The translations under genes were made by a program, and so were the position numbers. Below the pieces are notes generated by a model. The model saw only the letters and a program-made list of their open reading frames with translations. It had not been told where the DNA came from and did no database searches. Shown piece after piece: positions 34,665 through 47,398 of a stretch of DNA of 64,000 nucleotides (positions are counted from its first letter, which is position 1; every line of letters starts with the position of its first letter). The stretch is from Scatophagus argus (lineage: Eukaryota > Chordata > Actinopteri > Scatophagidae), in NCBI RefSeq assembly GCF_020382885.2, contig NC_058510.1, positions 6,320,862 through 6,384,861 on the forward strand, in the 5' to 3' direction.

Positions 34665-37557
34665 CGCGCCGCAATCAATTGCGTGTAGTGACAAAATTAA
34701 TTCGACCAAACCCGATAGTAGCCTGCTAATTAGCGTAACATCTTTTCTATTTACTTGTGAGCGAGGTCCTTCAACCGAGGACCCTGATATTTTTGCTGTC
34801 CTTAGCGACGCCTGATCGTTTCCCACACTTTCAAGCCGGCCATGCAAAATTATTTCTTGGATCAAAAACAGGCTAAAACAATTGAAATACTATTTAGCCA
34901 ACCGAGACTCGCCTTACACAGTTAAATTGCAGTCTAAATCGAGCAAACAACAAACAATTCAGTATTAAAAATATACAAGCAGATAAATACAAGCAGCATT
35001 ACCACACGAGTGTTCAATTCTCTATTCTAAGCGAAAGTTAAGTTTTCTAACAAAAGTGCTTGAATTGTTAAAACTAAAAACATACCTACACTAGTTATTA
35101 TGTACTACGTACTCATTATTAATGGTGCATCAGTATGTCATTTAATGGCAAAGCAGTATGTGGCAGTATAATGTAATTATTTATTTTTCAAAACAAGCTT
35201 TAGTGGTCTGCATCATGAATCAGAAAAAAGCAACATAGCAAGACGTAAAAACTGAGCAGTAACTCGACATCTGACTATCTCATTTGGCCAAAATGAAAAA
35301 AACAAACAAACAAACAAACAGACAGACAAAAAAACAAACAGTTGTACGCACGTTCTTTTGCATCCATTAAAACAATTGATTTAACATCACAGTAATCTAG
35401 AAGACGTGCGTGATATTCCAAAAATCGCTTTTTTTAACAGGCAGTTTGGAAGCCAACTCGATTTTCCTGTAGATTGACACCCGCAGGCCCCGCCCAGCAC
35501 CGTTGACGGACACGAGTGGGCGGGGCCAGTGCCGCCAAAGGCACGGGGGCGTTTTCGTGCGGGTTTGCGGAACGGGCTGTTGCGGTGAATGCGTGATTGA
35601 GGTCCCGCAGCTAATAATCGTCCCCCTTTTTTGGGGCCGGACTGCACGGGCGCGGAGGAGCAGCCGGAACAGGTAATGTTACATCTGCATTTATTCAGTG
35701 CCTGCATGAACGGTGTCAATGTGCGGCTGGCTTTGCGTTGATGTTGCCATTGTCGCTTCAACTGTCCTAGCTTTGCCGCTTGTGGAGGGTGGGATGGAGT
35801 CAGACAGATGGGGGCAATGATTAAAAAAATGCTCTTGTCTGATCAAATGTGTTCAGCGCCTACGGGCAGCTTATAGATGATGACACTTCAGTTAGTGCGT
35901 TGCCAAGGTAGCCCAAATTAGGACAATGACAGTGGGAAAAAAATGATTGGAATTTTCAATTAAATCAGTGTTAGTTTTTGTTGTTATGACCGCATGTCTG
36001 ACTGTTGTGAAAAAAGCTGCCTATTGCAACAGACCTAGCAGAACAGCAGTGGGCCTGTTCTTGCAAGTGGCTATCAGCCTTTCTGGATTTTTTTTCAAAG
36101 ATAAGAGACGACGTGATGGGGTTTATGGAAATGTAGGCTAAGCCGACAGGACCTGAGATTTTAAATCTGTGGCCTGAAAGATCGTCTTTTGCAAATGTCA
36201 TTCTTGCAGGCGAGATTGCTCATAGATTATCCCGTGTTGTGAGAGTAGATTGTCATCTCTCAAAAATGAAAAATGAGCAGAGACAGGTGCAGGGCCAAGA
36301 CTGTTATTTATTAATATAGAAAGCAGCGCAATGGCAATAACAGCATGGCCTTGGACTCTCACACAGACACACACAGACCCGCACACACAAACACACACAC
36401 ACACACGCGAGCATAGTGGGATTAAAAGAAAGACATTTCACAAGCATTTACCAGTCTTCATATGACTCGTGTCCAGGAATCTGTTGCTGCAGAGTCCAGA
36501 GAGCCTATGTTTAAAATAGATTTAAGTGCTTCTCATGGCAGGGGCTCTGGGGAAAGCCAGGAGACTTTACTTATTGATAAAGACACTTCGCAGGATCTAG
36601 TAGTACCTTTAAAAAGCTCTTGTCCATGATGTGTGTGCAGACTTGTGCTTGCATGTCTAAAAGTCTGTGTGTGATGTGGTGATGTCACAGCTTTGTTATG
36701 GGAACAGAGAAGCCTTGTGTCCTCATGATTAATTCATGTCCAGCTGCGGGATAGAGACAGAAGTGGCCAGTCACACACAGATGGGACCACGTACTTAAAG
36801 GAGGCTGAAATAAGTAACAAGCTACCCGTTACGGGGGAGACAGGTTGTCACAGAAATGGGCAGCCGCGGAGATGAGAGGGGGAGGAAAAAAAGCGGCAAA
36901 AAAAGGGAAACACAAACAAAGGGGCTCTCATCATCGTCTGCGATGTCTGACAAGCTTTTCAGGCTGTACCAGAGAGGAGCAGAGCATCCTGCTGAGGGAA
37001 GTGCATCTGTTGTGTGGCTCCTCTGCATCCTTCTCCGGCTACACTCTGAATGTCAAGCCCCAATGAACAGAGCAGGCTCCAGGTCGTCATGGAGACAGGA
37101 GCAGACCCCCGCTGGAACAGAGGCAGGTAGTCACTGAGGCTTGGCTGGCCTGCTGTGTGCTCAGAGACGCCCTCTGCTGTCCGCTGATGGCATCGGCGCC
37201 CGGAGTGCCAGTATGTCTGAACGGGCTTCGGATGTGAAACGCTGTGGAAAGTGATCAGTGCGCGCAGTGCATTAGCTCTGGGGACGCACTCTCCTCAGCG
37301 AAGTGCTATATTTTAAGACTTTGCTGTAGGCTTGTTCTCTCTCTGTTGCAGAGGGGAGTGAGTGCATCTACTATACAGGGCTGAGCCAGTGATGTCAAAT
37401 GGGGAATGTTCACTATTACTATTTTTTTGTTTGTTTGTTTGTTTGTTTGGTTTCAACGTCTTTCTTGGACTTCTTCTATTGCCTCCAGAGCCACACCCAC
37501 ACACCCATCCTGTCCAGATTAGATTAGAATTTTACATCTTCCTCTCCTCTTCTTATC

Positions 37558-37844
37558 AAGGTTACTATGGTTAGCTAAAATGATATAAAAACTAGGTGTG
37601 AAAAAAGTAACTAAAATAACTAAAATAAAAACTAGACTTTGGAAAAAATTAAAACTCACTAACTGGAACAATGTCATGTGGCTACTTGTAACTATTAAAC
37701 TAACTAAGAAAACAAAACTATAATAGTTTTAAACAATAAAAAACCATCTGCAACAAGCACACCCACTGTGGAAACTGAAGTGAATTTAAACCAAAAATTG
37801 AAACTGAAATAAAAAAATTAATAAAAGAAAACCATAATAACTCT
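37558..37844. mobile_element. AT-rich MITE-like element in lnx2 intron 1
   Basis: It opens AAGGTTACTATGGTTAGCTA and closes AAAACCATAATAACTCTG, which are imperfect inverted repeats (GGTTACTATGGTT against AGTTATTATGGTT). The body is A-rich with repeated AACTAAAATAA and AAACTGAAAT motifs. This combination recurs in fish genomes. There is no coding capacity. The superfamily is not determined. Confidence 0.5.
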
Positions 37845-38085
37845 GCTTCTTATCCGTTTTTGTTCTTCCTTGCTCTGTCCCTGCTGATTTCTACCCCTCA
37901 CTGGCGCTGCTTTAGCCTCTCTGTAGCTTTCCCAATCCTGCTTCCTCTGATCTGTGTCCTCTCTCTGCCTCAATCCCAGATAATTCCCTCTCTGTGGAAT
38001 TGGAAGATTGCAGCAGGCGAGAGCAAAAGAGAGATTATACTGTCAGATTAGTGGACAGGAGCGGCAATACATAATCTCAGCACAA

Positions 38086-38086
38086 C

Positions 38087-38121
<35 letters not shown>

Positions 38122-38122
38122 A
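38086..38122. repeat. (CA)n microsatellite
   Basis: About 35 bp of CA repeat, just upstream of the first lnx2 coding exon. Confidence 0.95.
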
Positions 38123-38422
38123 GTACCACTCTCGATCTCACGCAGACACGTGGGTACACGTGCACAAAGCATTTGCCACATGAAAAAATGCATGAGCACA
38201 TAATCAGACACTTGTTGTTTTTCTGAAACAGCTGTTTAACCCTCTTGCTTTGCCCTTTGACCTGCAGGGTGATGTGCCATCAGCCACTGGAGGGCATTTG
38301 TCCCCTCTGCAACTTGTTCATGCTGTGAAGCTTATGGGATAGGAGTGTGTATTCCCCTTCCCAACACTGCTGCCCCACTGGAGTCATTTGTGCCAAAGCT
38401 GAGTTGCCTCAAAGGAGCAGAG

Positions 38423-41400
38423 ATGGGCAGCCCAGGCTGTGAGGTGGGTCTAGCTGCACCAGTGGAGCCAGCTTTGGAGCCCCTGTGTCCTGAGTGTGGC
38501 CAGATCCACCGCAGCTGGGAGAACCATCTTTACAACTACCGTCTGGAGGTGGACGACGATCTGGTGTGCCACATCTGCCTGCAGCCGCTGGTGCAGCCAC
38601 TCGACACACCTTGCGGACACACCTTCTGCGCTCGCTGCCTGCGAAGCTTCCTCCAGGAGAGGGATTTCTGCCCGCTGGACAGGACTCGGTTGCAGCTGCA
38701 GGCGTGCCGCAGATCCAGCATACTAGTGCACAAGCTGCTGGACAAGCTGTCCGTGTCCTGCCCTTTGACCCCAGTCTGCTCCCTCAGCATGCCACGATGT
38801 GACCTAGAGGCACACCTCAAACACAGGTAAGAAGGCTTCATGCAGACACAACAGAATGACTGCTTTTGTGAGTGCAAGCGCACACATACTCACGGATCAA
38901 AATCGATAATGCGCGACAACCAGGATGCAGCTTTATCCTTGCTGTATTGGAGTCAATTAGACAATTAAGAAAGACCTCAAATAGTCAGGTAGTTATTAGA
39001 GCTGAAAGGATTAGTCATTTAGTTGATTAACGGAAAATGAATAGACAACAGTTTGGATAATGACTTTTCAATTAAGTCATTTTAAAGGGCAGGCCGTCCA
39101 TTGGTTCCTGCTTCTCATGAGAGGTTGATTGAACAAAGCGTAAAACCTTTCGTCTATTTTTGTAGAAAGCAATTGTCAGATTGCCCCAATCCTCATGCGT
39201 AACTCATTCTGATAGGAACTTTAAAGGTACCATAGGTCTTTGTCCAGATTTACTCTCCATCATCAGCTTCAAGGTTTTCCGCCCGTCCCCACACTTTGGC
39301 TTTTGGCCCATTTGGACCAGGTGCTGTGAGACCCTGAGGGGATTATTGGGCTGCAGGTCATGTGACAGGAGATTAGTGGTTCCCTCCCGCAGTCATGAGT
39401 TGACTGACCAGGAGCTCCATTTTCTCATTCTGCAATCATGCTGAGCAATTTCAACACCAGAGACCTTTTCAACCATTTCTTCTGTGAGACCGCCAAAGGC
39501 AACCCTGGCCTGTGGTGAGTCAAACTCTGCAGGATGTGAGGTCAGCGTGACTTGTGGTGCTACTATGGCACCTCTCTTTCGCCTGTTTCCTTCCTCTTCT
39601 GTCTGCCTCTCTATTTGACTTCTTTCTTGCGCTCTCTATATGTCTGTGTTGCACTGAAATGTGTGTCCATTCGTCTGTGCATGAGAGTTGCCGTAGGGAA
39701 CCCGTGTTGGGTTGTTGCTGCCATTACAGGGATGGAAGGAGTGTGAATTTTGCATGTGAGAGGATATCAAAATAAATGTAGCAGTGCTTGGAGAGTCTAC
39801 AGAGGACATAGTGATTTTCTTTGCTTGGTACAAAGCTTTTGGTCAGAACATGTTGCACATGTGTAAAAATGTAGGCACAGTGTCATCAGTAGTGTTATTG
39901 ATTAGGGACCAGAGCTGTCCATTGATGTTATGATGCTTGACTAGTCACTGGATATCCAGTGACTACCTAACACCTTAGTTAAGTCAAGAAGATTTTCTTT
40001 AACAAGCTCACACTAACAAGCTACCGCTAACAAGCTATTGAGCTGAGTCAGCTGTTTGTACAGGAGACCCTCAGAGACGGTTGATTTCGTGTCTTTAAAG
40101 AAAGGCAATATGATGAATGATGGCCACTGTGGCTACAGGTGACCATTACGAGATCATGGTTAGGTATAAATGGAACATCAGTAGAGAAGAGTGATTGCAG
40201 CAAATTGACTCAATTACTAATATCAGTTTCCCAGCAATGCCAATGCATGTCCATGTTTAGCTAATGTTAGCTAATATTAGTCAGTGTAATCTACCGGTCA
40301 GACCAAATTTGAGTAATGCTGTATGAGCAAAACCCCTAAGTGTGTTAATGTGGGAAAGGGGTCTATTAATGCTTGTGAATTTCCATTTTTGGGAAGAAAT
40401 GTGCTTTATTTCTTCTTTCAAATGTCACATAGTCATGCTTCCACAAAACAAGAACAGTTCCTGAATTCTCTGGTACCAGGCATAAGGTTCAGGATTTCAT
40501 CGCTGCAGCAGCACATTCAACCTTAACAAAAGTCTTCTTTGTCCAGATCTTTCACTGAGTCACATCTGCAGACTGGTAGGCTACATCTCAGTCAGCGTTT
40601 CACACATCGTGTTGTATCAAAAAGACAAGAAAAGATGCTTCAAGGCGGAACAAACCAGGTCACTGTGAGGACTAACGTGACATTCTTTGGTAAAGATTAA
40701 ACCTCCGGCCCACGTGGGTTTCTCTGCTTCTGTACCCTGCAGACTTAGGTCTAAGATAGTAACAGGAGCCGAGCGTGTGCTGTTGCTGTGCAACTTAGTC
40801 AGTCAACATTGTTGATGCTGAAGATTAGCGATCACTGGACATTAGATCAGACGGCGACAGTGCCAGGCCACAGGATAGCATGTTGGTCAAGGTGGGCGGG
40901 TTGATCTTGTTACTGGTGCTGCGTACTTATGGAAGCTGAGGTGCTTTTGCTGTTCCTGACCTAAAGTACATGAATTAAAGCCTCTACTTGAACATAACCC
41001 AGTTCAAATTTTACATTTTTGTTGAAAACGTTTACCCCTTTTCTTCTCTATACCTCTTTGTCTTGGTGTTGATGGGCTAAAGAGTATTAGTCAAGAAAGG
41101 GTGAGATTAAAGTTACATTAAGCCCCACAGTATTACGACAGTACAGTTCATTACAGTGTTGCATGTTGACTGTTTTCTATTTTGAATATTGCAAAAGCAA
41201 AGAATCATGTGACGTCAGTATCTGTTTTCCATGGTCCTGTTTCTCTTCAGGGCCTTTAAATAATTCAGCCAGCTCATGCTGTAGCTGCCACTTAAAGTAA
41301 ATACTTCAGGGTCAATTAACGGTGAGACCACATTGATCCCTTGAGTCGGTCGGTCTGTGTTTATTTTTAATTGTTTTTCAGTGAGGACTTTCTATTTGTG

Positions 41401-44400
41401 TGGCAGACTCGATGAATCTGTCTTCACCAGATTTGTGCTTAGTCTGATGGAAAGAGTATTTTGGAGTGGCTGAACCTTTTTGAGACTGACCTAAATGTCG
41501 TTATCCAAGTCCATTTATAAATCAACAAAAAAGCCAAACGTTTAGTGGCCTCAACTTCTCAAATGCGAGTATTTGCTGGGTTGTACTGTTTAGCATAATT
41601 GTAATAAAAGCTAAACTTTTTCACTGTATTGAATCCCACCCAGCTGCACTCGACCCTGCGCTCTCACCTTCTTTCAGGAGGGGACCAGAAAAAAGAGACT
41701 TTGACTGATGCTGAACCTGATTTTCTTCACATGTCAGATGGACTAACAAACTGACACCTGTTGCTTGGTGAAAGGTGTCCCGGGACGCGGTGCCAGCAGA
41801 CGAGCATGGATGGACCGCGGTGTGAGAGCGGGGACGAGCGAGCAATGGTGACCAGCCCTCCAAGGTCACCCAGCTCCCCACAGACAGACCTGAGGGAACA
41901 CACACCCTCTCCACACTCTGGACCTAATAACACCAGCGGCAATGGGCCCATGTGGACAGACGACGCTGGTCTGGACAACCCTGCCTTTGAGGAGAGCACG
42001 GAGGAAGACAGTGAGTCCACCCACTGGTCCGAAGTGAGGAGATTTAAATTGCCAATGAAACCATTAGAGTTTAGACTGAGACATAATCCTCATGTGTTTA
42101 GGTGTGGTTGGATTGGAGTGTGTGGTCCCCAGGGTGAAGCGGCCCCTCAGTAATCCCTGCATCCACCTCCTCCGCTCTGTCAGCTCCACCTCTTCTGGCT
42201 GGGACTGCCCCGAGTCTCCACCTCTCTCTGCTGAAGAGGGTATGACATCACTTCCTCCATTTGACTGCAAATCTTAAAAGGCTGAACACTAGAGATCTGA
42301 GATTTGAAACATTGCATTGCTTATCTTTCTTGCAGTTTTAAGAGCTGTAATCTTAGACGATGAGATAATCACGTTCAGGCGACATTACGTTAAAGGTTAG
42401 GAGGATGTGGAAACTGAATTCTCAAGTGCAGCTCTGTAATGTGATTTGCGTGTCCATTAAGGCTGTGTGAAGTTGCCCTCGCTTCCTGAAGGAGAGATAA
42501 CTGCCATAGAGGTTCACCGGGCAAATCCGTATGTTGAGCTGGGCATCAGCATCGTCGGGGGAAACGAGACGCCTCTCATCAACATTGTGATTCAGGAAGT
42601 GTACAGAGACGGGGTCATCGCACGAGACGGGAGGCTGCTGGCTGGGGATCAGATACTACAAGTAAGAGACACGGTCATTTCCAATTTGTGGTCTTTTCAG
42701 TTTCTTTCAGGGAAGATTTATTGAACAAGGATTTGATTTTCAGAATCAGAATCAGAATCAGAATCAGAATTCCTTTATTAATCCCTGGAGGGAAATTCTT
42801 GTTTTTACAGACATTGCACATGCAGTATTCCCGACCAAGAAAGGAGAACAGTGCAGAGTATAAAAAATAGGATAAACTTAATAAAGATAGGATAACAAAA
42901 CTAAAATCTCAAAGTACAGGTATTTACAAAAAACTGTATTCGAATTTTTAAGAAAATTTAAAATACAGGTATGTGCATGTGTAAAAAGCCAATATGTACA
43001 TTGTATATATAAAAACAACCTAACCCCTTTTCATATCAGTAAACTTTCAAAACATACTTTTGGCCGCTTCATTTAACTATTACTGCTGGTTTTCACTCAA
43101 GATTTGTGTATATTGTTTTATTATATTAGTAGTTCACTAACTTTTTGAAAACATTCTTGAGCAGGGTTCAAGAATTATCATCTGAATCATTTTAATAGTG
43201 GATCATATGGCTGCTTGAATGTGAAAGGGGTCACTTAACACATAAAATTCATCACCCAACCCAAATCTGAGCATCATTTTAGTGTCTTTTAGCCTCTTGT
43301 TTTAGTTTTAAGGCCCACAACTTTAGTTCACCCTCACAGCTTTTGTCAATCTAATTTAAAGCAGAAGCAGGTGGCTCAAATAAACCCTCCAAATGACTCC
43401 AAATGAATGCTAATGTTGCTCCATGTCTGGAGGGCATCAGCTTTATAAGCTGTTTTGTGTTGTGTTTACAGCCGGTTGTGTTAATGCAGGTTTAAACATT
43501 AATTGCTCAAAATCTCTTTTTCCCAAGGTGAACAATGTCGACATCAGTAACGTCCCCCACAGTTTTGCTCGCTCTACACTGGCACGTCCCTGCACCACTT
43601 TGCAGCTAACTGTGCTTAGGGAGCGCCGTTGTGCCTCCCGGGTGCCTCCGTCCTCTTCCTCCTCCACCCCAGCTGTGCCCCATGCCCCCTGCTCCACCCC
43701 TGAGGGCACCCCGTCCAGCCCCGCCAAGCTGAGAATCACCCTGCACAAGCGAGACTCAACGGAGCAGCTCGGCATCAAGCTGGTACGGCGAACGGATGAG
43801 TCAGGAGTGTTTGTGTTGGATCTGTTGGAGGGAGGCTTGGCAGCAAAGGATGGCAGACTGCGGAGTAACGACCGCGTGTTGGCAGTCAACGACCAGGATC
43901 TACGCCACGGCACGCCGGAGCAGGCTGCGCAGATCATACAGGTGAGGATGCAATTAGTCATTAAGGCTATGTTTCTTTTGGGTATTTAACCGAAAAAGAA
44001 ATTAAAGTGTGGGGGAAATAAATCCCTAAAATTCTGACTCTGTCTTCATAGGCCAGTGGAGAGCGAGTGCACCTGCTGATTGGTCGACCCAGCAAACCAA
44101 CTCCTCCTCCACCGCCAAAATCAAGCTCCACCAGAGACCTCTACTGCCTTGATCACTTCCTGCCTAACCACAGCTCTACCCCGAGTCCTGTGCCCTTGCA
44201 TCTGTCCCGCACCAGCACTCACAGAGTGAGCAGATGTGTTATACTTTTTTAATATACGTGAAATTTTGGTGAAATGAGAGCAAACTGGAAACAATGATGT
44301 GCAAAGAGTAGAACTGAAGCTGTGTTTGCTTTCCCCTGCGTGGTTATACCCAGGACCTTTCCCAGTGTGTGACCTGTAAAGAGAAACACATCACTGTGAA

Positions 44401-46522
44401 GAAGGAACCCCATGAGTCTCTGGGCATGACTGTTGCAGGAGGGCGGGGCAGCAAGAGTGGGGAGCTGCCAATCTTTGTGACCAGCGTCCAGCCACATGGC
44501 TGCTTGTCGAGGGATGGACGAATCAAACGAGGTGAACCGACCCGGTCCGGAAACAGCAATAACAGGACCAGATTCAGCCAGATGAGAAACATGACAAACT
44601 AGAGCATCTTCTTCTTATTCCTCCTGTTTCCTTCAGGTGACGTCCTGCTGAGTATCAACGGGCAGGACTTAACGTACCTGAGCCACAGTGAAGCTGTGGG
44701 CACCCTGAAGGCCAGTGCTGCCTCACCCTCGGTGCAGCTGCGGGTGCTGGAGGTCAGCATGGTGGAAGAACACGACCATGACGAGTTGCTGCCTCACACT
44801 CATGACAGCGACTTTGATGCCAACTGGTCCCCGTCGTGGGTCATGTGGCTGGGATTACCCAGGTGAGTGTCTTTCCTCGTGTTGCCTGATTTTATATTGA
44901 CTGTCTTTGGACTGGTTAGACATCTAATGTAGCTGTCCTTGGTTCATTTATGTGGGATTTAGGCCATTTATTGAAAATAGCAATTTGAGTAATTGAAGGT
45001 CTGAGATCATAATGAAACTAATTCTCTTTATTATTCCTTTTGTGCTGCTCTTCGCTCAGTCTTTTTTCTTTTCAAAGATCTCAGGAAAGTAGAGAAATAT
45101 GGCAACATATAGCAAACATATGACAATATTGATATGCAAATTGAAAGAAGGTTATTTAGAGGTAGTCAGAAAAGTGTCTTAGAAAGAAAGGATGTCATAG
45201 ATGAGGTGACTGGCATCATATTTGGAAATTGGTGAATTTAATTGGATATTTTCCACTATTTTTAACAGATTTTAAGACATTTTTTAAAGGTGAAGCTTTG
45301 CCCCCTGGAGGATGCTGTCTCTCTACACTATCGGCCAGCCTCTCCTTCACGTTGCTTTCTGTCCTTTTCTTGCAGCTACCTGCACAGCAGCCATGAGATT
45401 GTACTGCGCAGGAGCCACCCGGGCAGCTGGGGCTTCAGCATTGTTGGGGGCTACGAGGAAAGCCACAGCAACCAGGCGTTCTTCATCAAGACCATCGTCC
45501 TTGGCACACCTGCGTACTATGACGGCCGCCTCAAGTGAGTGATTGGTCGCTTGTCACGTGACTACTTGAGGCTTATGTTAGCAGTGGCACAGTGGTGAAT
45601 TAGCAGGTAGATAAAAAGTGATAAAGGTCCAGTTGGTAATTGATAAAGGTGGCATGATGATAGGCCATGCCCACACAGCGCATTACAAGAACAAGCAAGT
45701 ATAACATTAATAAGAAACAACATTCATTTACTGCACTCATTTGTTGTGTAGATGTGACCTTTTTGGTGTGTCATCAGTATCTTATCTGTGCTTGGTATGC
45801 AAACAGCTACCAATAAAGCTAAATTAATTCCGTTTGACCCCATCTTTGTACACATACGATATGAATAGAGGTCATAACTCACTGACTGACACCTATTGTA
45901 GGTTTTAAAAAAAGTTAGTTAAACCCTGTTCTGCAGTTCAAAAGGTGCAATATCTATTAAACACTCTCAAGGGGATTCAACAGTTAATATTATTGTTCCA
46001 GAACATGTCCCAAAGACAGGATTTCTGCCCCAGATCCCTCAGCTGAACTCAAAAAGAGAATAGCTCTGAAGACTTGACCGAACACAAATATTAAGTTTAC
46101 ATTCGTCATTAATGTTCTGATTATTTCTTTGATTAATCGGATAATTACGTGCTCTATAAAATGTTTTCCTGAGCCCAAAGTTTTATCTTCAAATAATTTG
46201 TTTCATCCAGTTAACAGTTAACAGCATATTCAGTTTTACTATATTAACTGTATGTCACACTGTGTAAGCCGCTCAAACGTCATGTCTTCATATGATGTTC
46301 CACAATATAGATCTGTTTGAATGGCTCATGGCTCCGAGCTGTCAGGTCCTGTTTATAATCCAGGCCTTCTCTTGGCGTCGCTTTAGGTGTGGCGATATGA
46401 TCATTGCAGTCAACGGCCTCTCGACAGCAGGAATGAGCCACTCGGCGCTGGTGCCCATGCTGAAGGAGCAGCGCAGCCGGGTGGCGCTTACTGTGGTTTC
46501 CTGGCCCGGCAGCCTTGTATAG
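38423..46522 (+). CDS. lnx2: E3 ubiquitin ligase LNX2 (ligand of Numb protein X 2)
   Basis: RING-PDZ scaffold that binds Numb-type and other C-terminal ligands and can ubiquitinate them. Ten coding exons: 38423-38826, 41775-42010, 42102-42239, 42462-42661, 43528-43941, 44052-44225, 44354-44531, 44637-44862, 45376-45534, 46387-46522. All phases close; 754 aa (human 690). Seen: RING with C49, C52, C64, H66, C69, C72, C83 and final D86, as in LNX proteins; NPAF Numb-binding motif (203-206); four PDZ domains with carboxylate loops [22 protein letters not shown] and WGFSIVGG; C-terminus PGSLV. The ATG was chosen because the frame upstream has only a GTG. The 138-nt third coding exon has no clear human LNX2 counterpart. 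The polypyrimidine tract of the second coding exon is weak. Confidence 0.95.
38995..39085 (+). repeat. 'TTAATCGATTA' teleost repeat, copy 3 (fragment)
   Basis: A short fragment in the intron after the RING exon: GAGCTGAAAGGATTAGTC, TTAGTTGATTAACGG, GAATAGACAACAG, CAATTAAGTCATTTT. It matches the 5' part of the copy at 22.8 kb. Confidence 0.5.
39438..39514 (+). CDS. lnx2: Candidate alternative first exon of lnx2 (RING-less form)
   Basis: An ATG at 39438 opens 25 codons beginning [17 protein letters not shown], then two bases and a consensus GTGAGT donor at 39515. The exon ends in phase 2, which is what the lnx2 exon at 41775 requires, so splicing would give GNPGLW followed by CPGTRC. LNX1 is known to have a RING-less p70 isoform from an alternative first exon at the equivalent place. 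Transcription is not shown by the sequence. Chance occurrence is the main alternative. Confidence 0.35.
40257..40400. repeat. Dispersed repeat family, copy A
   Basis: Contains TAATGTTAGCTAATATTAG, then a CTACCGGTCAGACCAAAT segment and GAGCAAAACCCCTAAGTGTG. Recognisably related blocks lie at 50715-50790 and 51110-51225, with the same order of words. The family is unnamed here; the internal similarity within the window is the evidence. Confidence 0.6.
42102..42239 (+). CDS. lnx2: lnx2 linker exon, frame-neutral and cassette-like
   Basis: Third coding exon of the lnx2 model: 138 nt, phase 1 at both ends, encoding [17 protein letters not shown] and a Ser-rich stretch [14 protein letters not shown]. 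Skipping it would keep the frame. It sits between the NPAF motif and PDZ1. Human LNX2 is short there, while LNX1 carries an Arg/Ser-rich linker. The sequence does not show whether it is constitutive. Confidence 0.7.
42742..43010 (-). mobile_element. Non-LTR element tail, reverse orientation, lnx2 intron
   Basis: Five TCAGAA units at 42742-42769 lead into TTCCTTTATTAATCCCTGG and AGGGAAATTC. On the minus strand this reads as a GAATTTCCCT...AATAAAGG...(TCTGAT)n 3' end, the same terminus type as the flt3 intron 18 copy. It begins about 80 bp after the PDZ1 exon. The 5' boundary is indistinct. Confidence 0.6.
46095..46200 (-). repeat. 'TTAATCGATTA' teleost repeat, copy 4 (fragment)
   Basis: In the last lnx2 intron. 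On the minus strand it reads AATTATTTGAAGATAAAACT, TTTGGGCTCAGGAAAACA, TTATAGAGCACGTAATTATC, GATTAATCAAAGAAATAATC, which is the 3' part of the family seen at 22.8 kb. Confidence 0.5.
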
Positions 46523-47398
46523 CTACTCCAGATCACAAGCAGGCTGCGCACCATGCCGAGTCCACCCAGAATGTTCTATATTGGGAACAACCTTGGCCAA
46601 AGTGAAATGGTACATGCTACTGTACATCGCTCCATACCGGGCTTAATCCAGGACCAAAAGCATTCAGAACTGTAGTAGACCCAGCAGGACCAAGCGTGTC
46701 CTGACCAGGTGGGAACCGATCCAGATTGTGCCACGTCACTCGACAGTCTGCACTCACGAACACACTGCTGAGATCATATGGTCATGTTGTCTTCACTCCC
46801 GCAGGGAGAAATGATACTGCAACTGTAACCCGGCGATCTGCTGCTGTATTCACCTCACCAGGCAGTTATAGAATCCAGGGCTGTATTCAGGTGGATGCAT
46901 CGTTGCAGGTAGAGATAGAAAATATATAAAATATAATAGCCTGTGATCATCTAGGATATGACCTGTAATCCCTCAGTAAGATTTTCTGCAACACCAGCGC
47001 TGTATCCAGCTGAATAAGCCTCAGGCCTTATTAGAAAACCTGCCGCACCCTGGGGACTCCGCTGCCCTTAGGCCTCATCACCATGACAAACAGCTGTCCC
47101 ATCAGCTGGAGTTTTATACATGTGTGTGTGAATGTGTTCTGTTTGTTTAATAAACATTTCCTTCAGAGGATTAATGGCTCTACTGAGTGCTTTTCTGCTT
47201 TGTACCGTCAACTGCTGGATGGTTCACATGAGCAAAAGGCAGTTTAACAGTAAATGAGTTAATCAGGCAGAACAATTGATATAGTGCTGCATTAATGAGG
47301 CTTTATTTTATATTTACATAAAGAGCATCAACAGAAATATGTGATCCTTTTCACCATTAATAAACATAACCAAGTATATATATTTATATAATGCAGCC
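46523..47398. other. Convergent 3' ends of lnx2 and gtf3a
   Basis: The lnx2 3' UTR ends after an AATAAA at 47149-47154. The gtf3a AATAAA on the minus strand is read from TTTATT at 47302-47307. The two signals are about 150 bp apart, so the transcripts nearly abut tail to tail. mtif3, which lies between these genes in human, is absent. Confidence 0.7.

Larger units (their letters stand above)
34665..38422 (+). promoter_or_regulatory. lnx2: lnx2 CpG-rich promoter, non-coding exon 1 and intron 1
   Basis: The stretch 35440-35700 is GC- and CpG-rich with Sp1-type GGGCGGGG (about 35518) and CCCCGCCC boxes. A likely untranslated first exon ends at 35672 before GTAATG. The next exon begins at 38268 after a CAG acceptor and carries a short upstream ORF (38272-38328, 18 codons) before the lnx2 ATG. 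The intron holds (AC)n tracts at 36359-36409 and 38086-38122 and a MITE-like block at 37558-37844. No other gene is seen. The polr1d start is about 0.8 kb away, divergent. Confidence 0.6.

Noticed and set aside
36359-36409. CRISPR-like or satellite array
   Set aside because: Only an imperfect CA microsatellite; no spacer-repeat structure anywhere in the window.
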